From Acidobacteriota bacterium (GTDB lineage: Bacteria > Acidobacteriota > Terriglobia > Bryobacterales > Bryobacteraceae): DNA of 64,000 nt. The notes under the pieces were generated by a model. The model was given only the letters and a program-made list of their open reading frames with translations. It searched no databases and was not told where the DNA came from. A program made the position numbers and the translations under genes. Below are positions 1-8,705 of the stretch, in pieces. Location of the stretch: positions 1-64,000 of the forward strand of contig JAFKEE010000022.1 of assembly GCA_017307505.1 (NCBI GenBank), given 5' to 3'. Numbering within the stretch: position 1 is the stretch's first letter; the number at the start of each line of letters is the position of its first letter.

Positions 1-250
1 CATGTCCGCTGGCCGGACCAGTTTGAAAACCGGGGTTTGCCCACCAGTAGGAGTCTCGGTCACTGCTTCGTCTGGCGCGCACCAATCGTACACCCGCGCC
101 ACCCAATTTTCATGCCCCTGGGTGGCCGCTGGCCATCACTGTTTGACATCCGAACCTCTACTGCCCGCCGGGGAGCCGTCGCCATCAATCTCCGAACCCG
201 ACGTGTGCCCGCCCGCCGAGCCCAGGTCGCCGAGTGCGCCCGTTGGGACG

Positions 251-287
251 GCGGACGCCCTCGTCCGCAGCCGGTCCCCTGACCGGC
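251..287. repeat. Paired-hairpin (REP/BIME-like) element, copy 1
   Basis: Two perfect 7-bp stems sit side by side, separated by a single A. They are GCGGACG-CCCT-CGTCCGC (251-268) and GCCGGTC-CCCT-GACCGGC (270-287). Both loops are CCCT on the plus strand, which is AGGG on the minus strand. The layout recalls REP/BIME palindromic elements of other bacteria, but no RAYT-type transposase was found nearby. Confidence 0.8.
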
Positions 288-450
288 TCTCTTCTCCTCC
301 AAACTAAGGACAGGTCCCCAAAAACGGTTCCCCACCAGTTGTCGGATCCGGCAGGCCGGCCCCAATTTCCCTGGCCCAGTCGCAGAGCGCCAGCGACGGG
401 CTCATCCTGCGGTTCGCCCGGCGCCAGCCAAAACAAAGCCCGTTGGGACG

Positions 451-487
451 GCGGACGCCCTCGTCCGCAGCCGGTCCCCTGACCGGC
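451..487. repeat. Paired-hairpin (REP/BIME-like) element, copy 2
   Basis: This is an identical repeat of the 251-287 element within the second 200-bp unit. It has two 7-bp perfect stems with CCCT loops and a one-base spacer. Confidence 0.8.
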
Positions 488-707
488 TCTCTTCTCCTCC
501 AAACTAGGGCCAGGTCCCAAAAACTGGCCCCCACCAACTGTCGGATCCGGCAGTCCTGCACCAATCCGCCAGGCCCAGTCGCAGAGCGCCAGCGACGGGC
601 TCATACTGCGGTTCTGCCCGTCCTCAGCCAAAACAAAGGGGGCACGATCTCAACGATCAATGCCCCCATTTGCGGAGATCCAAACCTCAGCCCAGCCGGC
701 GCCGAAC

Positions 708-2273
708 CTACACCTTCAACTCCCACCCCTTCCGAAGGAACGGCTGCAAATACTTGTTCGCTTCGGGACTGTTCGTAAACCGGCCCTTCTCCCCGTCGTA
801 GTTCAGCTTGCCGGGCACCCGAAGCGCAATCGCCCCCAGGGCCAGCCACTCAATATACTTCGCCGCCACGGGGAACTGGGACACACCCGGAGCCCCGCCC
901 TTACAGGCGCGGATCCAATCCTGCTGATGGTTAATGCCCCGCTGCAGCATCTGCGGCGGCAGCTTATACTCCGCCCAGCGCGAGGCCGGCAGCAGCCAGA
1001 CGCCTTCTCCGCGGGTCGTCGTCGCCATATACCCCTTCGAGCCCACGAACACGGCCCCATTGCCCGGAGCCCGCATCTTCGCATCCGCTGGCGGCGCACC
1101 GCCCGGTCCACCCGGCCCGCCCGGACGCGGACCCATGCCCGGCGGCCGCGGCCCACCCGGAGCGAACACACCCGGAGCCGGCTTCCCATCAATGCCCAGC
1201 CGCTCGCCAACCATCATCGTCCCGTCACCCGTACTCAGGAAGGGCCGCCCCTTCTCCGCCAGGTTGTTCATCGAGGGGAACAGCCGGTCCCCTTCCGCCA
1301 TGCCCGGAGGATTCTGGAAATCGCCGCGCATATTCTGGTAGGCGTGGACTGTCACCGGCGGCATGTTCGCCCGGGCGGGGAACTCAAACACCAGGTGCGC
1401 CCGTAGCGGCCACAGCCACTCGCTCTTGCCCTCGACAAAGACACACTCCACGCTCGTCGGCGAAGCCTTGTCCAACTGCAGCGCCAGGTGCGCCGGCCCC
1501 AGGTTGTGCACCAGCCAGTCGCCCAGCGAGCCGCCCGTCGAAAAGTCGAGGAACGCCCGCCACTGGTTCGTCATCAGCGGATTGAAGTCGCGCGGCTTGG
1601 CCGGGCCCAGCCACAGATCCCAATCGAGCGTCCCGGGGATCTCTGTCTTTTCGGGACCCGTCTCCGGCAGCTTCGGCTGCCCGCCGTAGATGCCGCCCGT
1701 CCACGCGTGCAGTTCCTTCACCTCGCCGATATCGCCGGACCACAGGATCTCGCACGCCGTCTTCGTGGCCTCGTGATTGAAGCCCTGGTTCCCCATCTGC
1801 GTGGCCACTTTGTACTTGGCCGCCGCTTCCACCAGCAGGCGCGTCTCGTGCACCGTGCGCGTCAGAGGCTTCTCGCAATACACATGCTTCCCGTGCTGCA
1901 TGGCGGCCAGCGCGATGGGCGTATGCATGTGGTCCGGAGTGGCGACCATCACCGCATCCACGGTCTTCTCGGTCTCCAGCAGCTTGCGGAAGTCCTTGTA
2001 CTTGGTTGCCTTCGCATAGGTGGAGAATGCCTTTGCGGCCCGCTTCTCATCGACATCGCAGAGAGCAACCACATTCTCCGTGGGCGTCACGCCCATCAGG
2101 ATCTCCGGACCCCGAATGCCCACGCCGATCGCGGCGATGTTCAGTCTCTCGTTTGGCGATTTGTAGCCGGCGGCCCGCAGCGAAGCCACGCTGCCGAAGC
2201 CGCCTGTCGGAATAGCGCCGGCTAGAAGAGATCCATAAAAGAAATAACGTCTGGAAAATCCGCCGTCGGACAT
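708..2273 (-). CDS. Tat-exported Gfo/Idh/MocA-family oxidoreductase
   Basis: This 521-residue protein is predicted to be an NAD(P)-dependent sugar or inositol dehydrogenase-type enzyme. The N-terminus has a twin-arginine-like signal (SRRYFFYGSLLAGA, residues 7-20). A Rossmann segment follows (LNIAAIGVGIRG, about 44-55) with an acidic residue at the end of the next strand (ALCDVDE), then the family motif EKPLTRT (about 135-141), where the Lys is the usual catalytic or NADP-contacting residue. A Gly/Pro-rich insert lies near residues 375-395 (PGGPRPPGMGPRPGG). AGGAG lies 7 bases before the ATG. The substrate cannot be read from sequence. Such exported Gfo/Idh proteins are common in Acidobacteriota, Planctomycetota and Bacteroidota. 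Confidence 0.9.
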   Translation of the reverse strand: MSDGGFSRRYFFYGSLLAGAIPTGGFGSVASLRAAGYKSPNERLNIAAIGVGIRGPEILMGVTPTENVVALCDVDEKRAAKAFSTYAKATKYKDFRKLLETEKTVDAVMVATPDHMHTPIALAAMQHGKHVYCEKPLTRTVHETRLLVEAAAKYKVATQMGNQGFNHEATKTACEILWSGDIGEVKELHAWTGGIYGGQPKLPETGPEKTEIPGTLDWDLWLGPAKPRDFNPLMTNQWRAFLDFSTGGSLGDWLVHNLGPAHLALQLDKASPTSVECVFVEGKSEWLWPLRAHLVFEFPARANMPPVTVHAYQNMRGDFQNPPGMAEGDRLFPSMNNLAEKGRPFLSTGDGTMMVGERLGIDGKPAPGVFAPGGPRPPGMGPRPGGPGGPGGAPPADAKMRAPGNGAVFVGSKGYMATTTRGEGVWLLPASRWAEYKLPPQMLQRGINHQQDWIRACKGGAPGVSQFPVAAKYIEWLALGAIALRVPGKLNYDGEKGRFTNSPEANKYLQPFLRKGWELKV

Positions 2274-2520
2274 CGTGGTCTCCTAATCCATATGAAGTGC
2301 GGCTGGTTGGCTCTGGCAGCCATCGCTGTCAGGAGGGTGCACCGGCCTGGCGTCCTCTGGCGCCGATAGGCACAGCACTCATCCGCTCGTGTCTGGTCGT
2401 TGATTCTATTTCGATTGGCCGCTGAGAGCAAGCAACCGGACGCATCCGCCAAACCACAAGTCCTATCGAATGGCCTGCGCCGCGCAGGGCGGAAACCTCC
2501 GCCCCACGCAGCCGGTCTCT
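2274..2520. other. Intergenic region between Gfo/Idh and GH92 genes
   Basis: This 247-bp gap lies between two same-strand genes. No convincing ORF was seen. It must hold the promoter of the Gfo/Idh gene. It contains a perfect 7-bp stem hairpin just after the GH92 stop, listed separately. Confidence 0.6.
2487..2504 (-). terminator. Hairpin just downstream of the GH92 gene
   Basis: Read on the minus strand this is GGGCGGA-GGTT-TCCGCCC, a perfect 7-bp stem, beginning 16 bases after the GH92 stop. No T-tract follows, so it may be a stabilising 3' hairpin rather than an intrinsic terminator. Confidence 0.35.
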
Positions 2521-4788
2521 CTACTTCGTCATCGACGGCGGAGCCGCCTCCACCGCCGCAGCAAACTGCTTGTTCGGCTCGGCGCCCATACGGAATACGA
2601 TCTTCCCGCCATTCGCGATGGCCGCATGCGGGAACCACGCCTTCTCATACGGCTTGCCATTCAGCGTCACCGACTGGATGTACTTCTCATCCGCCGACTT
2701 CCTGACAGCCTCCACCACCAGCTTCCGGCCGGCGCCCATCTCAATCGTCACCCGGTCGAACAGCGGTGTCCCAAAGACATAGTTCCCGCTCGCCGGATCC
2801 ACCGCATAGAAGCCCAGCGCACTGATCACATACCAGGCCGACATCTGGCCGCAGTCTTCATTGCCCGACACTCCATCGTCTGGAGTGTTGCCATACAGGT
2901 GGTCCAGCAGGTACCGCACCCGCTCCTGCGTCTTGTAGGGAGCGCCGCCATACGAGTACAGATACGCGATGTGGTGGCTTGGCTCGTTGCCATGCGCATA
3001 CTGCCCCACCAGCCCCGTCATGTCGGCCACCTTCTCCCCTACCGTCTCGGTCGACTGAGAGAACAGCGCATCCAGCTTGTCGATAAAGGCCTGCCGTCCG
3101 CCTAACAGGTTGATGTAGCCCTTCGGATCCTGCTGCGCGCCCCAGGTCGCCTGCCACGAGTTCGCTTCCGTGAAATCGCGCCACTTCTTGGAAACACCGG
3201 TCGTCTTGGGATCGAACGGACCCGCCCACTCGCCATTCTCCAGTCGCGGCCGGACAAAGCCCGTCGACTTGTCCCACAGATTGCGATAGTGCCCCGCCTG
3301 GCCCAGCAGCTTCTCGTACTCGCCCATCTTCCCGAGTTCACGAGCAATCTGCGCCACGGACCACGCGTCATAGCTGTACTCCAGCGTCTTCGTGGCCGAC
3401 TCCTCTTCCTTATCGCTCGGGATGTAGCCCAGCTTCCGGTAATAGCCCAGGCCACGGTAGTCGTCCACCATGGCCCGCTGGTACAGCTTCGCGTAGGCCC
3501 GCTCGTAGTCGACGCCTTTGATGCCCTTCATCATCGCCTCGGCGATGACCGGCGCTGAATGGTAGCCCGTCATGCAGAACGTCTCCCGCCCCTGCAGCGG
3601 CCAGATCGGAACACCCGCCGGGCTCTCCTCGCCCATCCGGATCAGGCAGTTCAACAGGCTCGGCAGACGGTCCTGCTGCATCAGCGTGTACAGCGGATGC
3701 AGCGCACGGTACGTATCCCACAGCGAGAACGTGCTGTAGTTGTGCTCTCCGGCTTTCATCGTGTGGACCGCATTGTCCATGCCGCGATACTGCCCGTCGA
3801 CATCGTCAAACAGCGTCGGCGCCAGCATCGTGTGGTACAGCGCGGTGTAGAAGACCTGCGCCCGCTTCTCGTCCTTGGTTTCGATGGCCGCCCGCGACAG
3901 CTCCCTCTTCCAGCTCTCCTTCGCCTTGGCTTCGACTTTGGCAAAATCCCAGTCCGGAATCTCTGTCTCCAGGTTCTTCATCGCGCCTTCGACGCTCACC
4001 GCCGAAAGCCCCACCTTCACCTGGATCACTTCACCAGCCGTCGTCTTGAAATGGACCAGCGCCTTGACACTCTTGCCCTTGGCCTCACGCAGCGCGGCGT
4101 CCAGGGTCTTGCCGTCGGCAATGATCTCGGACTTCCCGAACGGCTTCGAGAACTTCATCGCGAAATAGATGTACCGGCCCTTGGCCCACCCGTTCACGCG
4201 CCGCCCGCCGGTCACCGTCGAATCGCCCACAAACTTCAACTCCGCTTCGGTGACCCTTTGCGGCCCGCCGTTGGCGTGCGCCAGATCCACAATGAAATGG
4301 CTCGAATCGCTGGCCGGGAATGTGTACCTGTGGAAACCGGCGCGCTCAGTAGCGGTCAGCTCCGCCTTGATGTTGTAGTCCTTCAGCAGCACCGAATAGT
4401 AGCCGGGTACTGCTGTCTCTTCCTGATGGGAGAAGCGGGAGCGGTAGCCTTGCTCCGGATTCTCGCGGCTCCCGGGCTCGGTCTTTGCCGGACCCGTGCC
4501 TGGCATCACCAGCACGTCCAGCAGGTCGCCCACGCCCGTGCCGCTCAGGTGCGTGTGGCTGAAGCCCATGATCGACGAATCGGAGTAGTGATACCCCGAG
4601 CACCAGTCCCAACCGCTGTCAAACGTGTCGGGACTCAGTTGCACCATGCCGTGAGGCAAAGTCGCGCCGGGGTAGGTGTGTCCGTGCCCGCCCGTGCCAA
4701 TGAAGACGTTGACATGGCGGCTGGGATCGCCCGCGCCGAAGACAGATAAGGTCGAAAGTAGTAAAACAGGTAGGAAACGGTGAAACAT
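2521..4788 (-). CDS. GH92 family glycoside hydrolase (putative alpha-mannosidase)
   Basis: GH92 enzymes are calcium-dependent exo-alpha-mannosidases acting on mannans and N-glycan mannose. The 755-residue protein has a signal peptide (FLPVLLLSTLSVFGAG). Family signatures occur in order: PGATLPHGMVQLSPDT near the N-terminus, GFSHTHLSGTG, FYTALYHTMLAPTLFDD, FSLWDTYRALHPL in the centre, and the C-terminal run NEPSHHIAYLYSY...GNEDCGQMSAWYV with the acidic residues expected of the catalytic site. ATG at 4788 starts the signal peptide. A GTG six codons upstream (4806) is an alternative with a weaker rationale. It is divergent from the DUF5597 glycosidase gene, so the two may share a control region and a polymer substrate. 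The linkage preferred is not readable. Confidence 0.93.
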   Translation of the reverse strand: MFHRFLPVLLLSTLSVFGAGDPSRHVNVFIGTGGHGHTYPGATLPHGMVQLSPDTFDSGWDWCSGYHYSDSSIMGFSHTHLSGTGVGDLLDVLVMPGTGPAKTEPGSRENPEQGYRSRFSHQEETAVPGYYSVLLKDYNIKAELTATERAGFHRYTFPASDSSHFIVDLAHANGGPQRVTEAELKFVGDSTVTGGRRVNGWAKGRYIYFAMKFSKPFGKSEIIADGKTLDAALREAKGKSVKALVHFKTTAGEVIQVKVGLSAVSVEGAMKNLETEIPDWDFAKVEAKAKESWKRELSRAAIETKDEKRAQVFYTALYHTMLAPTLFDDVDGQYRGMDNAVHTMKAGEHNYSTFSLWDTYRALHPLYTLMQQDRLPSLLNCLIRMGEESPAGVPIWPLQGRETFCMTGYHSAPVIAEAMMKGIKGVDYERAYAKLYQRAMVDDYRGLGYYRKLGYIPSDKEEESATKTLEYSYDAWSVAQIARELGKMGEYEKLLGQAGHYRNLWDKSTGFVRPRLENGEWAGPFDPKTTGVSKKWRDFTEANSWQATWGAQQDPKGYINLLGGRQAFIDKLDALFSQSTETVGEKVADMTGLVGQYAHGNEPSHHIAYLYSYGGAPYKTQERVRYLLDHLYGNTPDDGVSGNEDCGQMSAWYVISALGFYAVDPASGNYVFGTPLFDRVTIEMGAGRKLVVEAVRKSADEKYIQSVTLNGKPYEKAWFPHAAIANGGKIVFRMGAEPNKQFAAAVEAAPPSMTK

Positions 4789-4907
4789 AACTGCGGAAAT
4801 CCTCACTTTGAGTGTATGCCCCTGCCGCGGGGCATGGGGTTCTCCCGCGGTTCAATCGCTGTAGAATGGCCCTCGGTCATTCCTGGCCACGACGAGAGGA
4901 TCTTTGT
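4789..4907. promoter_or_regulatory. Divergent intergenic region between GH92 and GH35-like genes
   Basis: About 119 bp separates two divergent glycosidase genes and must contain both promoters. I see no strong -35/-10 pair or palindrome. The only clear element is GAGAGGA at 4894-4900, the ribosome-binding site of the plus-strand gene. Confidence 0.4.
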
Positions 4908-6527
4908 ATGCTCCGATTGTTCAAGCCCGCCCTGCTGGCGGCCGCTCTAGTCTGTTGCGCTGTTGCCGCGCCCATGCCGCAGATCGTCAAACAGGGGAAG
5001 AAGTTCTCTCTCCTGGTGGACGGTAAGCCCTTCATTGTCCTGGGCGGCCAGGTGAACAACTCCACCGGTTGGCCCGCCCGCATGCAGGAGATCTGGCCGG
5101 TCTACAAGGCCCTTCACGCCAACACCGCCGAGATCCCGGTCTACTGGGAGATCGTCGAGCCCAAGCCCGGCGAGTTTCACTTCGAGGCTGTCGATCAGCT
5201 CATCCGGGACGCGCGCGCCCAGAAGATACGCCTCATCCTGCTCTGGTTCGCCACCTGGAAGAACGGCGTCATGGACTACGCGCCCGGCTGGGTGAAGGCC
5301 GATACCGTGAAATACCCGCGCATGATCGACCCCGGCGGCAAGCCCGTCCGGGTCCTCTCGCCCCACGCCGAAGCAACCATGGCCGCGGACCGCAACGCCT
5401 TCGCCGCCTTCATGCGCCATCTCAAGGAAGTGGATGGGGACGCCCACACCGTCATCATGGTCCAGGTCGAGAATGAACCCGGCTCCCTCTTTACAGACCG
5501 GGATCATGCCCCCGCCGCCAACAAACTCTTCGAAGGAGCCGTACCCGCCGCGCTGACCACCGCGCTTAAGAAAAACGCCGGCACCTGGACCCAGGTCTTC
5601 GGACCGGAGGCCGATGAGGCCTTCGCTGCCTGGCATGTCGCGAAGTATGTGAATGACATCGCCGCCGGGGGCCGCAAGGAGTATGGCCTCCCTCTCTACG
5701 TCAACGTCTGGCTGCGCGAACGCAAGAACTTCATGCGCCCCGGTGAGGCCTATCCCAGCGGTGGCGCAACCTCCAACGTGCTCGACATCTGGAAGGCAGC
5801 CACTCCCTCCATCGACGTCATCGCACCCGACATCTACGTGATGGATTACGCCGGCTACCGCGCCGTATGCGAAAGCTACGGCCGGCCCGACAATGCTCTT
5901 CTCATCCCGGAAACAGGCGGCTTCGGAGCGTTCGCCCGCTACATGTTCTACGCCCTTGCTGACTACGACGCCCTCGGCTTCGCCCCATTTGGCATCGACC
6001 GCATCGGCGCGGGCACGGTTCCGGACGGTGTCCCCGGCGTCAGCGCCGGCACCAGCATCGCCGATCTCGTCCGCCCCATGATGGACAACTATCGCCTGCT
6101 CGGACCGGCCCTCGATCAGATCGCCGCCTGGCAGGGGACCGGCAAACTCCACTCAGCAGTGGAGGAGGATCAGATCACGGAACGCCTGCTCAGCTTCACT
6201 GACTATGAGGTCCTTGCCCAATTCGGCAGGCCCGAAGTCAGCTACGGCGGCACCTTTGCGTCGGGTACGGCCCGCAAAACCGGCCGCGCCATGGTCTCTG
6301 AGGTCGCGCCTGATGAGTTCGTGATCCTCGGCTTCGACACCACGGTCCGCTTCGAGCCACGCCGCGGATCCAAGCTCAAGAGCGCCCAGTTCCTCTGGGT
6401 GGAAGAGGGGAAGTTCGAGAACGGCGAATGGAAGGCCGCCCGCCGGCTCAACGGCGACGAGACGTTCTTCCGCCTCACGCTACCCGCACAGGGGGTGATC
6501 CTCAGGGCGAAGCTGATGTCGTATTAG
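4908..6527 (+). CDS. DUF5597 / GH35-like secreted glycosidase (beta-galactosidase-like)
   Basis: The 539-residue protein has a TIM-barrel N-terminal half like GH35 beta-galactosidases and a C-terminal DUF5597-type domain. It starts with a signal peptide (FKPALLAAALVCCAVAA). Visible signatures are LGGQVNNSTGWP, IPVYWEIVEPKPGEFHF and VQVENEPGS, with the Glu before Pro as the probable acid/base. LLIPETGGFG near residue 340 has the probable nucleophile Glu. The start at 4908 is chosen because GAGAGGA ends 7 bases before it and it begins the signal peptide; the frame stays open upstream to 4812. It converges with the ankyrin gene, with six bases between the stops. The exact sugar is unknown. Confidence 0.85.
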   Translation: MLRLFKPALLAAALVCCAVAAPMPQIVKQGKKFSLLVDGKPFIVLGGQVNNSTGWPARMQEIWPVYKALHANTAEIPVYWEIVEPKPGEFHFEAVDQLIRDARAQKIRLILLWFATWKNGVMDYAPGWVKADTVKYPRMIDPGGKPVRVLSPHAEATMAADRNAFAAFMRHLKEVDGDAHTVIMVQVENEPGSLFTDRDHAPAANKLFEGAVPAALTTALKKNAGTWTQVFGPEADEAFAAWHVAKYVNDIAAGGRKEYGLPLYVNVWLRERKNFMRPGEAYPSGGATSNVLDIWKAATPSIDVIAPDIYVMDYAGYRAVCESYGRPDNALLIPETGGFGAFARYMFYALADYDALGFAPFGIDRIGAGTVPDGVPGVSAGTSIADLVRPMMDNYRLLGPALDQIAAWQGTGKLHSAVEEDQITERLLSFTDYEVLAQFGRPEVSYGGTFASGTARKTGRAMVSEVAPDEFVILGFDTTVRFEPRRGSKLKSAQFLWVEEGKFENGEWKAARRLNGDETFFRLTLPAQGVILRAKLMSY

Positions 6528-6533
6528 CTCTGG

Positions 6534-7466
6534 CTAGTGCTGCCGGACGAACGCGACGACCTCCGCCAGGCCGGGTTCCTCCCCATAGACGCGGAGGTGC
6601 GAATCCAGCATGTCCTTGTAGCCGAGTCCGTCCGGAGTCTTGTACTGTTTCCAATCGGCGCCGCGCTCCAGCAGCAGGAGCGCGGCCTTCCAATTCGAGC
6701 AGGTCGAGGCCGCGAACACGGCGCTGTTGCCCTGCGAGTCGCGAGCCTGGATGTCCGCACCGTGATCCAGCACCATCTGCAGTACCTCCGGAGGGACCGT
6801 CCGTCCCGTAGCGACGAAGAAGACCGGCGTTCCGAAGGAATCCTTGGTATTTGGCTTGGCGCCGGCTGTGAGTAGCATCTGGACAGGCTCCGGCCCTGTC
6901 TTGCCGCTGAGCTGAATTGCCAGGCTCAAAGGCAGTTCGCCACCCGAGCCCAGATTCGGGTCGGCGCCCGCCTTCATCAGCGCGCGCAGCACCTCCAAAT
7001 GTTCCGGAGTGGTGCGCAGTTGGCGGAAGGCCAGCATCAGCAGCGTGGTGTCCGCAAAGCCGCGGCTGTTCACGTCGACCTTGGGAGCAAGTGCCGCCAC
7101 GGTGACGGCATCGTTCTGCGAGATGGCCGTAGCGATATCGCGGACGGGACCTGATCGGAAAAAGGTGAGGTTCCCCTTCGAGTCGCTATTCAACCGGACC
7201 TGCGCCTCGGTGTAGCCCTTCAGCAGGACGAGCAGAAGCACCGGCGACAGCGCCAACACGAAACCGGTCCCGCGCAGGAGGCGCGAGGAGGTTCCATGGA
7301 ACAGGAAGATTGAGACAGCCAGAACCAGGCCAGGCACCAGGAGCATGAACGCAGCCACGCTCAGCGCGCTGGTCTTCGAACTGGTAGCTGCCGCCAGTCC
7401 GAGAATGAACATCAGGAAGATCCCGGCAACATCACCGAGAACGATGATCCAAAACAAAAGCTTCAT
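6534..7466 (-). CDS. Membrane protein with ankyrin repeats
   Basis: The 310-residue protein has three predicted transmembrane helices in the first 85 residues (LLFWIIVLGDVAGIFLMFIL, AAFMLLVPGLVLAVSIFLF, GFVLALSPVLLLVLL). A linker follows, then four to five ankyrin-like repeats from about residue 115 to the end, with typical patterns such as VLRALMKAGADPNL, VQMLLTAGAKPNTKD, VLQMVLDHGADIQARDSQGNS and ALLLLERGADW. Ankyrin repeats bind other proteins; the partner here is unknown. Upstream of the ATG no strong ribosome-binding site is visible. Confidence 0.8.
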   Translation of the reverse strand: MKLLFWIIVLGDVAGIFLMFILGLAAATSSKTSALSVAAFMLLVPGLVLAVSIFLFHGTSSRLLRGTGFVLALSPVLLLVLLKGYTEAQVRLNSDSKGNLTFFRSGPVRDIATAISQNDAVTVAALAPKVDVNSRGFADTTLLMLAFRQLRTTPEHLEVLRALMKAGADPNLGSGGELPLSLAIQLSGKTGPEPVQMLLTAGAKPNTKDSFGTPVFFVATGRTVPPEVLQMVLDHGADIQARDSQGNSAVFAASTCSNWKAALLLLERGADWKQYKTPDGLGYKDMLDSHLRVYGEEPGLAEVVAFVRQH

Positions 7467-7473
7467 GGGTGGT

Positions 7474-7716
7474 TTACCGCCAGAGTGTCATCGCCAACCT
7501 GTAAATACGGCCCTGGCGTTCCGGATCTGCCTGAATCGCCGCATGAACGCTTGCCGGCACAACCACCACCCCGTGAACATCTTTCAGTTCGAAGTAGAGC
7601 CCAGCCGGCACGATCTCATACCCGAACCACTTCCTCAGCAGCGGCGCGATCTCCTCTCGGTGATCCGTGCACAGTCGTTGGAAGTCTGGATAGCTGATCT
7701 CATAACCGGTCGTCAT
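7474..7716 (-). CDS. Small hypothetical protein (80 aa)
   Basis: An 80-residue soluble, acidic protein begins MTTGYEISYPDFQRL and contains a central beta-like stretch (GLYFELKDVHGVVVVPASV). It ends 7 bases before the ankyrin gene on the same strand, so the two may be co-transcribed. I do not recognise a family. The reading frame is well formed and fills the gap, but the ribosome-binding site is weak. Confidence 0.55.
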   Translation of the reverse strand: MTTGYEISYPDFQRLCTDHREEIAPLLRKWFGYEIVPAGLYFELKDVHGVVVVPASVHAAIQADPERQGRIYRLAMTLWR

Positions 7717-7759
7717 GTACGTTTTCCCAGAGGTGGCAGTGATCCAGTATAAGCACGGG

Positions 7760-8701
7760 CTAGGCCCGCAGAAATGGCCTCGCGAATTCGACCGCCTCTT
7801 GCAGGGATTTCATTCCGGCTTCCGTGAGCTTTCCGCTGTCCTGGCGCGTCTTCCATGTCTTGAAGACGCCCCTCAGGACGAGCGGGTATTTCAGCCCCTC
7901 CAGCCCGTACAACCCCATGTCGGTCAGGACCAGCAGAGTGCGGCCGTGCATCTCCCTCGCCTCTCTTTGCTTGCCGGCCTGCCACAAGTCCCAGGTCTGC
8001 GCGTACAGGTCCGCAAACGCCGCCGCCGGCATGCTGCCCGAGAATCCGCGCCGCATCTCCTCGATCAACGTTCGGCCGTGGGAACCGGAGAACACCTTTA
8101 AATGCCCCTCACTCCCGGACAACAGCTGGCCGATCCGGTCCAACGGCTGCCCGGCCTCGTCCTTCACGTAGCGGAGTGTCGGGATCGTGCGGTACATCTC
8201 CAGCAGCAACTCGGGTGTGATCTTACCCACGGCCTGTGCGAACAACGGCAGTGCCGTCGCGCTGCCTACCTGTTTGTAGTACGACAGCACCGCCTTGGGG
8301 TCCTGGTCTTTCGGCGGGAGCGAGATGATCGCGTCAGCACCCAACTTCTCAGCCTGTTGCGCATAGAGAACGGCTGTCGTTGGATCCGGGCTCTGCACGC
8401 CCAACACCACGGCCAACTTCAGCGTCCTGCCCGTGGCCGCGATTGCCTCGGCCCCTTCCATGCGTTCGCGGTTGCTCAGCGTATCCCACTCGCTGGCCAG
8501 TTGCGGCCACACGGCCCCGTGCGCGCCGCAGCGGTCCAGGAACGTGATCTGGGCAGCCAGCGCCTCCAGGTCCAATGCGCCTTTGTCGTTGAACGGCGAC
8601 TGTGCGATCGGGAAGATCCCCCGCAGCGGTTTCCCGGTTGCTCCCAGGGCGAGGCTTCCGCACAGCGCCAGAAAGTGCCTTCTTGAAACACCGGCGTACA
8701 T
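7760..8701 (-). CDS. Tat-exported dihydrodipicolinate synthase/N-acetylneuraminate lyase-family protein
   Basis: This is a DapA/NanA-type class I aldolase fold. The 313-residue protein opens with a twin-arginine signal (SRRHFLALCGSLALGA) followed by the barrel start GIFPIAQSPFNDKGALD. The Schiff-base lysine is likely in LRYVKDEAG (about residue 185). The family motif GxxGE around residue 60 is changed to AVWPQLASEWDTLS, so the substrate is probably not that of true DapA. ATG at 8701 is chosen because GAGAGG lies 8 bases upstream. A TTG five codons earlier overlaps the preceding gene. It follows the enolase-family gene with only four bases between, suggesting one transcript for a sugar-acid type pathway. 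Confidence 0.85.
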   Translation of the reverse strand: MYAGVSRRHFLALCGSLALGATGKPLRGIFPIAQSPFNDKGALDLEALAAQITFLDRCGAHGAVWPQLASEWDTLSNRERMEGAEAIAATGRTLKLAVVLGVQSPDPTTAVLYAQQAEKLGADAIISLPPKDQDPKAVLSYYKQVGSATALPLFAQAVGKITPELLLEMYRTIPTLRYVKDEAGQPLDRIGQLLSGSEGHLKVFSGSHGRTLIEEMRRGFSGSMPAAAFADLYAQTWDLWQAGKQREAREMHGRTLLVLTDMGLYGLEGLKYPLVLRGVFKTWKTRQDSGKLTEAGMKSLQEAVEFARPFLRA

Positions 8702-8705
8702 GGCT

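Larger units (their letters stand above)
241..640. repeat. Two tandem copies of a 200-bp unit
   Basis: Two head-to-tail copies (241-440 and 441-640) have a period of exactly 200 bp. The first 66 bases of each copy (241-306 and 441-506) are identical. The rest is diverged but alignable, sharing for example the stretch around the GTCGGATCCGGCAG and CGCAGAGCGCCAGCGACGG motifs. Each copy carries the same pair of small hairpins. Bases 1-240 and 641-707 hold no gene I can support. Several overlapping open frames run through the region on both strands, as expected of GC-rich repeats, and none resembles a known protein. Confidence 0.85.

Noticed and set aside
241..640. CRISPR array
   Set aside because: Only two copies of a 200-bp unit with no short repeat/spacer alternation and no cas genes.
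1..660. Overlapping open frames of 80-150 codons on both strands in the repeat region
   Set aside because: They come from GC-rich tandem repeats, lack ribosome-binding sites and show no protein-like composition.
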